Assembly: GCF_001687325.1 (NCBI RefSeq)
Contig: NZ_LZRD01000006.1
Span: forward strand, 248,001-312,000
Direction of reading: 5' to 3'
Length of the DNA: 64,000 bases
Source of the DNA: Streptomyces sp. PTY087I2
GTDB lineage: Bacteria; Actinomycetota; Actinomycetes; Streptomycetales; Streptomycetaceae
The position numbers and the translations under genes are program-made. The notes under the pieces are model-generated. The model was not told the origin of the DNA. It did no database searches and saw nothing but the letters and a program-made list of their open reading frames with translations. The number at the start of each line of letters is the position of its first letter. Within the stretch, counting starts at the first letter, position 1. Shown here piece after piece: positions 1-8,059 of the stretch.

Positions 1-158
1 GGGTGACGGGGTGCGGGGAAGTTTACCGCGATCTTGATGGCCGAAACTGTGCGTAGCGGTCGTGGGCTTGGGAAATCCTTTACCTCCCGGGAGCCTCTGC
101 CCGGCGAGGTGGCTCACGCCCCTCGATCGCCCATCCACAGAAGGAGCGGACGCCGCAC
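1..158. other. Non-coding left edge, upstream of the SpoOM-like gene
   Basis: No convincing gene lies here. The stretch leads into the SpoOM-like gene and ends with an AAGGAG ribosome-binding site about 12 nt before its ATG. No clear repeat or operator was seen. Confidence 0.5.
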
Positions 159-1139
159 ATGGTGTCCAAGAAGTTGCTCGGAGCCCTCGGGGTCGGTGGC
201 CCCTCGGTCGACACCGTTCTGCAACCCGGCCCGGCCCTGCCCGGTGGTCTCCTCTCCGGAGAGGTCCGCCTGCGGGGCGGCGGGTCGGACGTGACGGTCG
301 ACCGGATCTCCCTTCTCCTCGTCGCCCGGGTCGAGAGGGAGGGCCAGGAGGGAGAGGACGAGGCCACGGTCGTCCTCGAACGCTTCACCGTCGGCGGCGG
401 GTTCCGGCTGGCCGAGGAGGCCGACCATATGGTGCCGTTCACCGTCACGCTGCCGTGGGAGACGCCGATCACCGAACTCCACGGCCAGCACCTCGGCCCC
501 GTGCTCGGCATCCGGACGGAGCTGGAGATCGCGGGGGCGCGCGACAAGGGCGACCTCGACGCGCTCGCGGTGGGACCGCTGCCCGCGCAGGAAGCGATCC
601 TGGAGGCCTTCGGCCAGCTCGGATACGTGTTCAGGTCCGCGGACCTGGAGCTCGGCCACATCCGCGGAACGGGCCAGCAGCTGCCCTGCTACCAGGAGAT
701 CGAGATCCTCCCGCCGGCCGGCCACGCCCACGCCGTGAACGAGATCGAGGTGACCTTCATCGCCGCACCGGGCGGCCTGGAGGTCGTCATCGAGGCGGAC
801 AAGCGCGCCGATCTCTTCACCGAGGGGCACGACACGGTTCACCGCTTCACCGCATCCCACCACGCGGCCCCCCAGACCGACTGGAACGCCCAGGTCGACG
901 CCTGGCTGAAGGAGGTCGTCGCCGGCCACGAGGCCCATGCGGCGCCGCCCTCGTACGGTGACGACCACGGCGACCGGCACCGCTCGGGCCCGGGTGCCGG
1001 CGCGGTGGTGGCGGGCGTCGCGGCGGGCGTGGCCGTGGGCGTTGTCGGCGGCATGGTCGCGGCCGAGGTCGTCGACGAGATCGGTGACGCCTTCGAGGGC
1101 GAAGACGACGAGGACGCGGGAGGCGACGACGAGGGCTGA
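159..1139 (+). CDS. SpoOM-like sporulation-control protein
   Basis: The first ~250 residues read as the arrestin-like SpoOM fold: MVSKKLLGALGVGGPSVDTV, then a beta-rich stretch with VPFTVTLPWETPIT and LPCYQEIEILPP. In Bacillus, Spo0M influences sporulation and cytoskeletal behaviour; the role in actinomycetes is not settled. Residues ~285-310 are a Gly/Ala/Val-rich hydrophobic run that could insert in a membrane, followed by a very acidic tail (EGEDDEDAGGDDEG). The ATG is preceded by AAGGAG at a rather long spacing. The gene appears monocistronic. The family call is fairly secure; the cellular role is inference. Confidence 0.8.
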   Translation: MVSKKLLGALGVGGPSVDTVLQPGPALPGGLLSGEVRLRGGGSDVTVDRISLLLVARVEREGQEGEDEATVVLERFTVGGGFRLAEEADHMVPFTVTLPWETPITELHGQHLGPVLGIRTELEIAGARDKGDLDALAVGPLPAQEAILEAFGQLGYVFRSADLELGHIRGTGQQLPCYQEIEILPPAGHAHAVNEIEVTFIAAPGGLEVVIEADKRADLFTEGHDTVHRFTASHHAAPQTDWNAQVDAWLKEVVAGHEAHAAPPSYGDDHGDRHRSGPGAGAVVAGVAAGVAVGVVGGMVAAEVVDEIGDAFEGEDDEDAGGDDEG

Positions 1140-1560
1140 CCGCAGAGGCCCCGGTCCATCGGGGCCTCCGCGCCCTCACCGTGTTCTGCGGTGGTCGTAG
1201 GAGATCGTGAGCCACGGCACCACCAGCCCCGACCGGAAGAGGATCTGCGGCCAGGAGCGGTCGGTCCACGGGACCTGGGTGATGAGCAGGGCGCACAGCG
1301 TCGTGAAGGACGCCTGACCGACGACGACGCGGGCCCAACGGCCGCGTCCCCCGGCGCGTGCCGCAGGGCCACCGCCGCCTCGGAGACGGCGGCCTCGTGC
1401 GCACCCGAGGCGAGGAGCGGCTCGGCCAGGTGCAGGCGTAGCGGTACGTCGTCGGGAGCGGCACCATGGTTGCTCCCCTCGGCCCTGCCCGGCGGGTGCC
1501 GCGGGTCCCGGGGGAGGAAGGTGGGAAGCGGAACGGCCGCTCACGTGGACAAGGAGTCCC
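1140..1560. other. 421-bp intergenic stretch with gene remnants
   Basis: No intact gene is present. The minus strand holds two coding-like fragments in different frames (see the pseudogene entry). The last ~20 bp carry the AAGGAG ribosome-binding site of the next gene. Confidence 0.5.
1176..1470 (-). pseudogene. Composite gene remnant (possible TPR/AAA N-terminus joined to a membrane-protein tail)
   Basis: Reading the minus strand from ~1470 gives AAPDDVPLRLHLAEPLLASG then AAVALRHAPGDAA. This resembles the TPR-like N-terminus of actinobacterial SpoVK-type AAA proteins. After ~1330 the coding sense moves to another frame and reads VVVGQASFTTLCALLITQVP then WTDRSWPQILFRSG, a hydrophobic C-terminus ending in a stop near 1176. 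Neither half is complete and the first is out of frame with the nearby ATG. The likeliest explanation is a deletion that fused the ends of two former genes. Parent identities are tentative. Confidence 0.35.
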
Positions 1561-1995
1561 ATGAACCCTGGACCCCCTCCGCCCGATCCGCGGCACCGGC
1601 GCCCCGAAGGCGTCACCGGCACGACGGTCGAGGCGCTCGGTGCCCTGTCGAAGGCGCTGGAGACCGCGGAGCGCGCCCGGGGTGCCCTGTACGAGTTCCA
1701 CCAGCTCACCGGGAGCGCCGACCTGGCCCTCGACGATGCCGTACGGCTGCTCCGCGCGGCGGGGCACGGGCGGCAGGCAGATCACGTCGAACGGGAGATC
1801 CTCGGCCGCAACGTCATCCCGGGGCACTGGACGTTCCAGATCGTCGAGGAGTACAACTCCACCTACTACGACGTGTTCCGGACGATCGAGCGGGAGATCA
1901 GGCAGGAACTCGCCGAGGGCCGCGACCACCTCTACGAGGCCGAGATGAAGGCGGCCCGGCGCACCGAGGGGCATCCGGACCACACCGCCGACTGA
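1561..1995 (+). CDS. Conserved hypothetical protein, 144 aa
   Basis: This is a soluble, mostly helical protein. After a Pro/Arg-rich N-terminus (~20 residues), residues 21-130 hold amphipathic helices, including ALETAERARGALYEFHQLTG and WTFQIVEEYNSTYYDVFRTI. There is no signal peptide or membrane segment. AAGGAG sits 4 nt before the ATG and codon use matches the neighbours, so it is surely translated. I do not recognise a function. The conserved-looking GHWTFQIVEEYN centre suggests a small actinobacterial family. Confidence 0.7.
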   Translation: MNPGPPPPDPRHRRPEGVTGTTVEALGALSKALETAERARGALYEFHQLTGSADLALDDAVRLLRAAGHGRQADHVEREILGRNVIPGHWTFQIVEEYNSTYYDVFRTIEREIRQELAEGRDHLYEAEMKAARRTEGHPDHTAD

Positions 1996-2146
1996 CCGCC
2001 GCCCGTCCGCTCGGGAACCTTCCTCCCTCCGTCGTCACCGTACGTAGCCGCACGAGATGCGGAGCGCACCGACTCCGGTGACGCTGGGGCTCCGGTCGCG
2101 CGCAACGCAGGTCGCCGACGGAGGAACCACGACGGAGGACACCCCC

Positions 2147-2314
2147 ATGAACCTGTACGACAGCCCGGTGGAGCGAGCCCGCCGCACCCGTGAACGCGCC
2201 GAGGAACTGGGCCGCGCCGCAGACCGGGCCACCGACCCCGAGCACCGCCGGCGGCTGCGGGCCAAGGCCCAGCGGCTGCTCCGCGAGGAGCCCACGCCCG
2301 ACCCCGGCCGCTAG
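2147..2314 (+). CDS. Small helical protein, 55 aa (DUF6381-like)
   Basis: The ATG at 2147 was preferred to an earlier in-frame start because GACGGAGGAC lies just upstream. The product is one long charged helix: VERARRTRERAEELGRAADR followed by ATDPEHRRRLRAKAQRLL. The pattern 'RA..ATDPE.R.RL..KA.RL' is what I recall of the Streptomyces DUF6381 family, whose function is unknown. It has no cysteines and no membrane segment. Confidence 0.6.
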   Translation: MNLYDSPVERARRTRERAEELGRAADRATDPEHRRRLRAKAQRLLREEPTPDPGR

Positions 2315-2375
2315 CGGCCGACGTACGGGAAAGCCGATTGCCCGGGCGCCCGCCGCCCGGGTAGCGTCACGCACC

Positions 2376-2876
2376 GTGACCCCGACTCTGCGTACCGAGA
2401 GGCTCCTGCTGGAGCCGTACGTCCCCGAGGACGAAGAGGCCTTTGTGGCCCTGTTCCAGGACACCAGGGTGTCCCGGTGGATGGGTGACGGCCCTTCCTC
2501 CGAAGCGGAGGACCGGGAGCTGTTCGGGCGGGTCTTCACCAAGGTCTACGCCCAGGACCTGTTCGCCGTCTGGGCCGTCCGCCGCGACGGCCGGCTGGTC
2601 GGGCACGCCGAGATCAAGCGGACCGACACCGTCGACGGCCACGAGATCATCTACGCCCTCGCGCCCACGGCGTGGGGCTCCGGCCTCGGTACCGAACTGG
2701 CCCGGGCCGTCGTCGCCCACGGCTTCGACACCCTCGGACTGGACGAGGTCCACGCCACCGTCGCCGCCGCGAACGAGGCCTCGCTGACGCTGCTGGACCG
2801 GATCGGCTTCGCGTACGTGAGGGACATCGAGGAGGACGACGGCAGCACCACCCGCGTGCTGACCCTCCGCCGCTGA
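2376..2876 (+). CDS. GNAT N-acetyltransferase (RimJ/RimL type)
   Basis: The GTG at 2376 gives a 166-aa protein beginning VTPTLRTERLLLEPYVPEDE, the usual start of RimJ/RimL-like acetyltransferases. Motif A of the acetyl-CoA site is visible as YALAPTAWGSGLGTELARAV, followed by EVHATVAAANEASLTLLDRI and GFAYVR, the standard C-terminal half. It should transfer an acetyl group to an amine on a protein or small molecule; the substrate cannot be told. An upstream extension of the frame contains no plausible domain and was not used. Confidence 0.8.
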   Translation: MTPTLRTERLLLEPYVPEDEEAFVALFQDTRVSRWMGDGPSSEAEDRELFGRVFTKVYAQDLFAVWAVRRDGRLVGHAEIKRTDTVDGHEIIYALAPTAWGSGLGTELARAVVAHGFDTLGLDEVHATVAAANEASLTLLDRIGFAYVRDIEEDDGSTTRVLTLRR

Positions 2877-2908
2877 CCCCGGCCGCCGGGCGACCGCCGG
2901 CGAAGGGT

Positions 2909-3652
2909 TCAGGCCGCGGGGGCCACCGACGCGCCCTCGACGCCGTGACGCTTGAGGGCGTCGGCGACAAAACCGTCCGCCTTCATCTCCTCCACGAACG
3001 ACGCCAGCAACTCCTGCGCCGCCGCCCCTCGCCCGGCCGGTACGCCCATGGCCTGCTGGATCACCATGAACCGCCCGGGCAGCAGCCGTACGCCTTCCTC
3101 CCGCGCGGCCTCCGCCTCCAGCAACTGCCGGATTCCGGCGGCCACTTCGACCTCGCCCGACCGCAGGGCCGCGAGCGCGCGCGGGGCGCCCACCAGGCGG
3201 ACGACCTCGGCGTGGCGGATCTCGCGGGTGAGGAAGAGGTCGTAGGCGGACCCGGCCCCGACCGAGATCCGGGTGCCCTCGCGGTCCACCTGGTCGTTCT
3301 CGGTGATGGTGGCTTGCTCCGGCACCAGGTAGCTGCCCTCGATGAGGACGTAGGGGGCGGTGAACCGCAGCCCCTCGCTCCGCGCCGGGTCGACCGCGAA
3401 GAACCCGATGTCCGCCCGCTCGGCCCGCACCGCGTCGACCGACAGCGCGGCCCGCTCGAAGGCCACCAGCTCCACGGGCACCCCGAGCCGCCGCCCGAAC
3501 TCCCGGGCCAGATCGACGGAGACCCCGGCGGGCTCGCCGCTCGACGGATCCCGATGGGCCAGGATCGGGTTGCCCAGGTTGATCGAGGCACGCAGGGTGC
3601 CGCCGGGTGCGAACGTGGAGACCAGGGCGGGGGATATCGGCTGCTGAGTCAT
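2909..3652 (-). CDS. Family-3 solute-binding-like protein without signal peptide
   Basis: This 247-aa protein has the family-3 amino-acid/ectoine-type binding fold: LRASINLGNPILAHRD near the start, GVSVDLAREFGRRLGVPVEL, ADIGFFAVDPARSEGLRFTA and PYVLIEGSYLV. It starts at MTQQPISPALVSTFAP and has neither an export signal nor a lipobox. No permease or ATPase is adjacent. It may therefore be a cytoplasmic ligand-binding protein or enzyme rather than an importer subunit. A longer in-frame extension to 3829 is Arg/Pro-rich and gives no signal peptide either. Confidence 0.7.
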   Translation of the reverse strand: MTQQPISPALVSTFAPGGTLRASINLGNPILAHRDPSSGEPAGVSVDLAREFGRRLGVPVELVAFERAALSVDAVRAERADIGFFAVDPARSEGLRFTAPYVLIEGSYLVPEQATITENDQVDREGTRISVGAGSAYDLFLTREIRHAEVVRLVGAPRALAALRSGEVEVAAGIRQLLEAEAAREEGVRLLPGRFMVIQQAMGVPAGRGAAAQELLASFVEEMKADGFVADALKRHGVEGASVAPAA

Positions 3653-3688
3653 GGAGCCGAGTCTACGAGGGACCCCCGGCGGCCGATC

Positions 3689-3747
3689 GGCGTACGGGAC
3701 CGGACCGGCCCCGCAGGCTGTGGCCGGCAGAAGGCGTACGGGACCGG
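3689..3747. repeat. 15-bp direct repeat, 44-bp period
   Basis: GGCGTACGGGACCGG occurs at 3689-3703 and again, exactly, at 3733-3747. Both copies lie upstream of the binding-protein gene, which starts at 3652 on the minus strand. The 44-bp period is about four helical turns. It could be a paired regulator site or a chance duplication. Confidence 0.5.
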
Positions 3748-3782
3748 CGACCTCCGGCGTATCAGGTGCCCCACCCGACGCC

Positions 3783-4295
3783 TCAGGCCCCCACCGTGCC
3801 GTCCACCCCTTCCCGCAGCAGGTCCGCATGACCGTTGTGGCGGCCGTACTCCAGCAGGACGTGCACCATGACCATCCGCAGCGAGACGTCCTTCTCCCAG
3901 CGCGGCTGACGCCCCACCAGGTCCAGCGAGTCCGCCTCCCGCTCGATCCGGCGCGAGGTCTCCACCTCCGCCTCCCAGGCGGCGAAGGCCTCGGCCCCGG
4001 TCGAGGCGCTCGCGTCGTACGCCGCCTGGAAGTCGAACAGCTTCTCCGACCACACCATTGGAGCCGCCTCGTCCTCGAACACCCGCCGGAACCAGGCGCG
4101 TTCCACCTCCGCCAGATGCCGCAGCAGAGCCAGCAGCGACAAGGTGGACGGTGGCATCGACCGCTCGCGCAACTCCTCGTCGCTCAGCCCCGCGCACTTC
4201 ATGGCCAGGGTCTCCCGGTGGTAGTCGAGAAAGGCCCGCAGCGTCTCGCGCTCACCGCCCAGGAGCGGGGGCCCGATCCGGTCGTCACTCGTCAT
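3783..4295 (-). CDS. DinB/DUF664-family protein
   Basis: The 170-aa product shows the four-helix DinB-like layout: ERETLRAFLDYHRETLAMKC, SLLALLRHLAEVERAWFRRV, and MVMVHVLLEYGRHNGHADLL near the end. The three conserved histidines (HRE, RHL, RHNGHAD) are the usual metal ligands. The family includes thiol-dependent (bacillithiol/mycothiol) transferases. The second ATG (4295) was chosen over the one at 4301 because GAGGA is then at a good spacing. It is divergent from the AAC(3)-like gene, ~100 bp between starts. Confidence 0.8.
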   Translation of the reverse strand: MTSDDRIGPPLLGGERETLRAFLDYHRETLAMKCAGLSDEELRERSMPPSTLSLLALLRHLAEVERAWFRRVFEDEAAPMVWSEKLFDFQAAYDASASTGAEAFAAWEAEVETSRRIEREADSLDLVGRQPRWEKDVSLRMVMVHVLLEYGRHNGHADLLREGVDGTVGA

Positions 4296-4395
4296 GGTCA
4301 TCTTCCTCGGTTCCGTGGTGCCGGCCGACAGTATGTACGTTCCGGCACTCCCCGGGCAGCCGGGTTTCCGCGAAGCCGCCTCTAGGCTGTGGGGC

Positions 4396-5250
4396 ATGGA
4401 CGTACGAGAGCTGCTGCGGCGCTCCGGGGGACCGGTGACACGCGACCGGATCGGGGACGACCTGGCCGCGCTCGGCCTCGGACCGGGCGACACCGTGATG
4501 TTCCATACGCGCCTGTCCGCGATCGGCTACGTCCCGGGCGGCCCCCGGACCGTCATCGACGCCCTCCTCGATGTCGTCGGCCCGACCGGCACGCTGATGG
4601 TTTCCTGCGGCTGGAACGACGCCCCGCCGTACGACTTCACCACCTGGCCCAGCGCCTGGCAGGACGTCCTGCGCGCCCACCATCCCGCGTACGACCCGGA
4701 ACTGAGCGAGGCCGAGCGCACGAACGGCCGACTCCCCGAGGCCCTGCGCCGCAGACCGGGGGCCGTGCGCAGCCGCCACCCCGACGCGAGCCTCGCGGCG
4801 CTCGGCCCGTCCGCCGCCGCGCTGATGGCCGACCACCCGTGGGACGACCCGCACGGCCCGGGCAGCCCGCTGGCCCGCCTCGTCGCCCTCGGCGGGCGGG
4901 TGCTGCTGCTCGGGGCGCCCGGCGAGACGATGACGCTGCTTCATCTGGCGGAGTCGCTGGCCCGGGCGCCCGGCAAGCGCTTCGTGACGTACGAGCAGCC
5001 CATCCGCGTGGACGGCGTCCGGGTCTGGCGTACTTTCCACGACATCGACTCGACGGACGGCGCGTTCGACTACTCCCGTGTCGTGCCCGAGGGGCAAGAC
5101 CCGTTCGCGGTCATCGTCCGGGCCATGCTCGACGCCGGCATCGGCAGGACCGGCACCGTCGGGGCAGCCGACAGCTGCCTGTTCGATGCCGGTCCCGCCG
5201 TCGACTTCGGCGTTCGCTGGATCGAGAAGCAGCTGAACGCACCCGCGTGA
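4396..5250 (+). CDS. AAC(3)-like aminoglycoside N-acetyltransferase
   Basis: This 284-aa protein fits the antibiotic_NAT family, which acetylates N3 of aminoglycosides using acetyl-CoA. Visible hallmarks are LGLGPGDTVMFHTRLSAIGY, GPTGTLMVSCGW, GRLPEALRRRPGAVRSRHPD, GSPLARLVALGGRVLLLGAP and TLLHLAES. Length and motif order match AAC(3) enzymes of Streptomyces origin. Many chromosomal members are not proven resistance genes, so drug resistance is inference. The ATG at 4396 follows a short spacer from the divergent DinB gene; no aminoglycoside cluster is nearby. Confidence 0.85.
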   Translation: MDVRELLRRSGGPVTRDRIGDDLAALGLGPGDTVMFHTRLSAIGYVPGGPRTVIDALLDVVGPTGTLMVSCGWNDAPPYDFTTWPSAWQDVLRAHHPAYDPELSEAERTNGRLPEALRRRPGAVRSRHPDASLAALGPSAAALMADHPWDDPHGPGSPLARLVALGGRVLLLGAPGETMTLLHLAESLARAPGKRFVTYEQPIRVDGVRVWRTFHDIDSTDGAFDYSRVVPEGQDPFAVIVRAMLDAGIGRTGTVGAADSCLFDAGPAVDFGVRWIEKQLNAPA

Positions 5251-5260
5251 CGGCGTTCGC

Positions 5261-7675
5261 TCAGGCCAGCCGCACCTTGACCGTCTGCGTCGCCCCGCGC
5301 GTACCGGACAGGTCGCCGAAGACGAGGCGCAGCGACGCGCCCGTGGTCGCCGACGTCACCGTCGCCGGCTTCGACACGACCGAGGCGACGGCCCGGTTCC
5401 AGGTGAGGGTCAGGCTGGTGCGCATCCGCATGGGGTCGCTCACGCGTACCGTCGCCGTCCCGTCGGCGTGCTCGGTCACCATCACCGAGCACGGGGCGTC
5501 CGCCACCAGCGGCCCGACGCTTCCGCCGAACCAGAAGTTGACCGCCGTCAGCCCCAGCGAGGGGACCGCCACCCCCTGCTGGTCGTCCGTGTTGGCGAGC
5601 ACGCGCAGCCAGCCGCTGTCCGCCGCCCGTGCCGCCGTGCGCTGTTCGGACGCGCCGGGCAGGAGCTGGTACGCGTACGTGGCGTCCGACGGGTCCGTGC
5701 CGTGGTCGAACCAGAGGGTGAGGTACTTCCGGGAGACCGGATCCGTGGAGCCCGCCTGGTTGATGTCGCGCCAGCGCCCCGTCCGGTTCTCCCGCAGCGC
5801 CTTCACGTTCGCCCCGCCCGGGAACACGTAACCGCCGTGCCCGGCCAGGTGCGCCCAGGACGCGCCGGACAGCGTCGCCGACCAGGGGGCGGTGACCGGT
5901 TTCGCCGAGCCGTCGACGGTGAACGGGGCGTTGCCCGTCGGCCCCAGGTTCCGGTTGTCGACCGTGGTCTCCACGGCCGCGCCGTCCCGGCCGTGGATGC
6001 CCGCGCCCAGACACACCACGGTGTCGTCGAGGAAGAACCACGACTTCTTCGCCATCAGCGTGCTGGAGAGGCCCTTGAGGTACTGGCCCACGGCGGCGCG
6101 CTTGGTGTCGGTGACCCCGCCGACCCAGTTCACCTCCGGGAGCGCGACGCCCCAGTCGCCGCCCGCCCCGTCGGCGAGCACCTTGCGCGAGACCGTGGTG
6201 CCGGGCAGTCGGTACGGGTCTACGGTGGGCCAGAACGCGTCGCTGTACTGGCCGTTGGCGAAGGTGTCGCCCCACCAGTAGAGCATCCCGTTGCCGGTGT
6301 GCCAGCCGCGCAGGTTCTCGCCGTTGCCGGTCTCGTAATAGGTGATCCGCCGGTCGGCCATGCTCAGCGACGCCGCCCAGCCCGGGCGGCGGTGCGTGGC
6401 CCGGGCCATGTCGGGGAAGAGCCGGTGGCCCGCCGGCTCGGCGACCGGGGTGAGGGAGGTGTCGTCCAGGACGCTCTTGATCCGGGCCAGTGCGGTGAGC
6501 CCGAGCGAGGGGTTGCTCAACGGCGGGCTGTAGTAGTCGCGTTGCGCCCAGCCCTTGACGAGCGCCCGCCACCGCGCGTTCTCGGCGGCCGACGCGCCCT
6601 GCCCGAGCAGCACGATCGAGGCCATGATGGGGTGCCCGCGCCGGTGGTCGTCGACCTCGCCCCGGCTGATCGCGCGCCCCGCCACGGAGTCCATGACCAG
6701 GCCGTTGTAGAGGAACGGGGCCCACGCGTTCTCCACCGCGTCGAACACCACCTGCCGCTTCGGATCGGTGACCTCCCAGGTGGTCCCCTTCAGCAGCGCG
6801 AACAGCAGCCCGAGCCCGCCGAGCATCACCGATCCGTAGCTGCCGGTGTAGGGCACGGTGGTGTGCTGGATGAACGAGCCGTCGGCGTACAGTCCGTCGC
6901 CCTTCGTCACCAGCGGGAAGACGGGGGAGAGGGCGTCGCGGGCCAGCGCGATCTTCGCCGCGCTCCCGCCGACGACCCCGCGCAGGGCCAGCACCCGGCA
7001 CAGGTCGACCCGGTTCGCCCCGGTGCTGGTCCCGGTGTACGAGGCGACGGCGGAGTCCGGTACGAAATGGTCGACGGCGGCGCAGTAGCGGGCGAGCCGT
7101 TCCGGGGCGATGGCGTCGTACATCAGGACGCACACGTCCAGCAGGGCCTGCGGCGCGCCGATCTGCCAGCTGTACCAGTTGCCGTACCGGGTCTGCCCGT
7201 CGTTGTAGACCTGGGTGTTGAGGTGTTCCAGGCCGGTGAGCACGGCGTCGCGCAGGGCGGTGTTCCCGGTGAGCCCGGTGCCCTGCTGGCGGTAGGCCTG
7301 GGCCATGGTGTTCAGGCGGATGAAGCTGTCGGCCATCCGCCCCGAGAAGACGTACGACTCGGGGTCCGTGTCCGGGTCCGGATCCGCGAAGACGGCGTCG
7401 GGCCAGAGCGAACCCTCCGCCGGGGCCATCGTCTCCAGCCACTGCGACGCCTTCGTGCCGAGGTCGGCCAGCCGGCTCTTGAAAGGTTCCGCGGTCGGGC
7501 TGAACCCCTCACCGAGGATCAACGCGCTCCACGTGGTGCGGAGTGCGGCGTACGCATCGTTCTCGGGGGCGGCGGAGGCGGCGCCGGGCGCGGCGAGTAT
7601 CAGCGCGCCGCCGCTCGCGGCGGTGAGCACGGCGGAGGTGGCCAGGAAGGTACGGCGGGACCAGGCAGAAGTCAT
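5261..7675 (-). CDS. Secreted polysaccharide lyase family 8 (hyaluronate/chondroitin/xanthan lyase type)
   Basis: This 804-aa enzyme carries a Tat signal (WSRRTFLATSAV, cleaved near AASAA at ~35). The alpha/alpha-toroid follows, with GNWYSWQIGAPQ at ~165-176 and the catalytic set Asn221 (GANRVDLC), His271 (FIQHTTVPYTGSYG) and Tyr280. The beta-sandwich half has GENLRGWHTGNGMLYWW and a PGTTV loop. PL8 enzymes cleave uronic-acid polysaccharides by beta-elimination. Hyaluronan or chondroitin are the likeliest targets, but xanthan lyases share the family. It is divergent from the sugar-type regulator at 8060, with two matching operator-like sites between them. Confidence 0.9.
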   Translation of the reverse strand: MTSAWSRRTFLATSAVLTAASGGALILAAPGAASAAPENDAYAALRTTWSALILGEGFSPTAEPFKSRLADLGTKASQWLETMAPAEGSLWPDAVFADPDPDTDPESYVFSGRMADSFIRLNTMAQAYRQQGTGLTGNTALRDAVLTGLEHLNTQVYNDGQTRYGNWYSWQIGAPQALLDVCVLMYDAIAPERLARYCAAVDHFVPDSAVASYTGTSTGANRVDLCRVLALRGVVGGSAAKIALARDALSPVFPLVTKGDGLYADGSFIQHTTVPYTGSYGSVMLGGLGLLFALLKGTTWEVTDPKRQVVFDAVENAWAPFLYNGLVMDSVAGRAISRGEVDDHRRGHPIMASIVLLGQGASAAENARWRALVKGWAQRDYYSPPLSNPSLGLTALARIKSVLDDTSLTPVAEPAGHRLFPDMARATHRRPGWAASLSMADRRITYYETGNGENLRGWHTGNGMLYWWGDTFANGQYSDAFWPTVDPYRLPGTTVSRKVLADGAGGDWGVALPEVNWVGGVTDTKRAAVGQYLKGLSSTLMAKKSWFFLDDTVVCLGAGIHGRDGAAVETTVDNRNLGPTGNAPFTVDGSAKPVTAPWSATLSGASWAHLAGHGGYVFPGGANVKALRENRTGRWRDINQAGSTDPVSRKYLTLWFDHGTDPSDATYAYQLLPGASEQRTAARAADSGWLRVLANTDDQQGVAVPSLGLTAVNFWFGGSVGPLVADAPCSVMVTEHADGTATVRVSDPMRMRTSLTLTWNRAVASVVSKPATVTSATTGASLRLVFGDLSGTRGATQTVKVRLA

Positions 7676-7837
7676 GGGAGAGCTCCGGGTCGGGGTGACG
7701 TGTCTCCGGCGGGAACCCGGCGCGCGGCGGGCGTTGCGTGGGCGGGCGCTGAACCGACCCCGGGATCCGACTGTTCTGAGCGGGCGGGCACTTTCTAGCA
7801 GTCGCCAGGCGAGTCGCTCAATGACTTTGGCCGAATT

Positions 7838-7850
7838 GATCGTATCGATC
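7838..7850. promoter_or_regulatory. Operator-like inverted repeat, perfect copy
   Basis: GATCG-TAT-CGATC is a perfect 5-bp-arm inverted repeat. Near copies recur at 7926-7938 and 9296-9308, upstream of the regulator and of the sugar-binding protein gene. This is the expected pattern for one regulator acting on the whole island. Confidence 0.55.
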
Positions 7851-7925
7851 GGTTCTCGCGGCGTGTATGTCGCCCTCGTGGGTGAACCGGCGTGTGCCCG
7901 TCGCGCGGAGGCAAAACTCCGCTCG

Positions 7926-7938
7926 GATCGTTTCGAGC
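7926..7938. promoter_or_regulatory. Operator-like inverted repeat, one mismatch
   Basis: GATCG-TTT-CGAGC has one mismatch in the right arm. It lies 122 bp before the regulator start and may mediate autoregulation. The same 13 bp recur exactly inside the regulator gene at 8801-8813. Confidence 0.45.
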
Positions 7939-8059
7939 GGATGTGATCGATATGGTTGAGCCAGGCCGACGGCGGCTGTTCGGGGCCGGAAACCCCGTGC
8001 TTCCGCCGCCGGGACACCGTCCGCCCAGAGCCCAGCCGTCTCCGAGTCCAGGGGGATCC

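Larger units (their letters stand above)
7676..8059. promoter_or_regulatory. 384-bp divergent control region of the lyase and its regulator
   Basis: No gene lies here. It holds a perfect inverted repeat at 7838-7850 and a near copy at 7926-7938 (GATCG-N3-CGATC type). The lyase start is at 7675 and the regulator start at 8060. Promoter -35/-10 elements are not obvious by eye. Confidence 0.6.

Noticed and set aside
3653..3829. N-terminal extension of the binding-protein gene
   Set aside because: It is Arg/Pro-rich with no signal peptide, and it spans the direct repeats; the ATG at 3652 begins the recognisable domain.
5468..7798. 776-codon plus-strand frame
   Set aside because: It is antisense to the lyase; composition is shadow-like.
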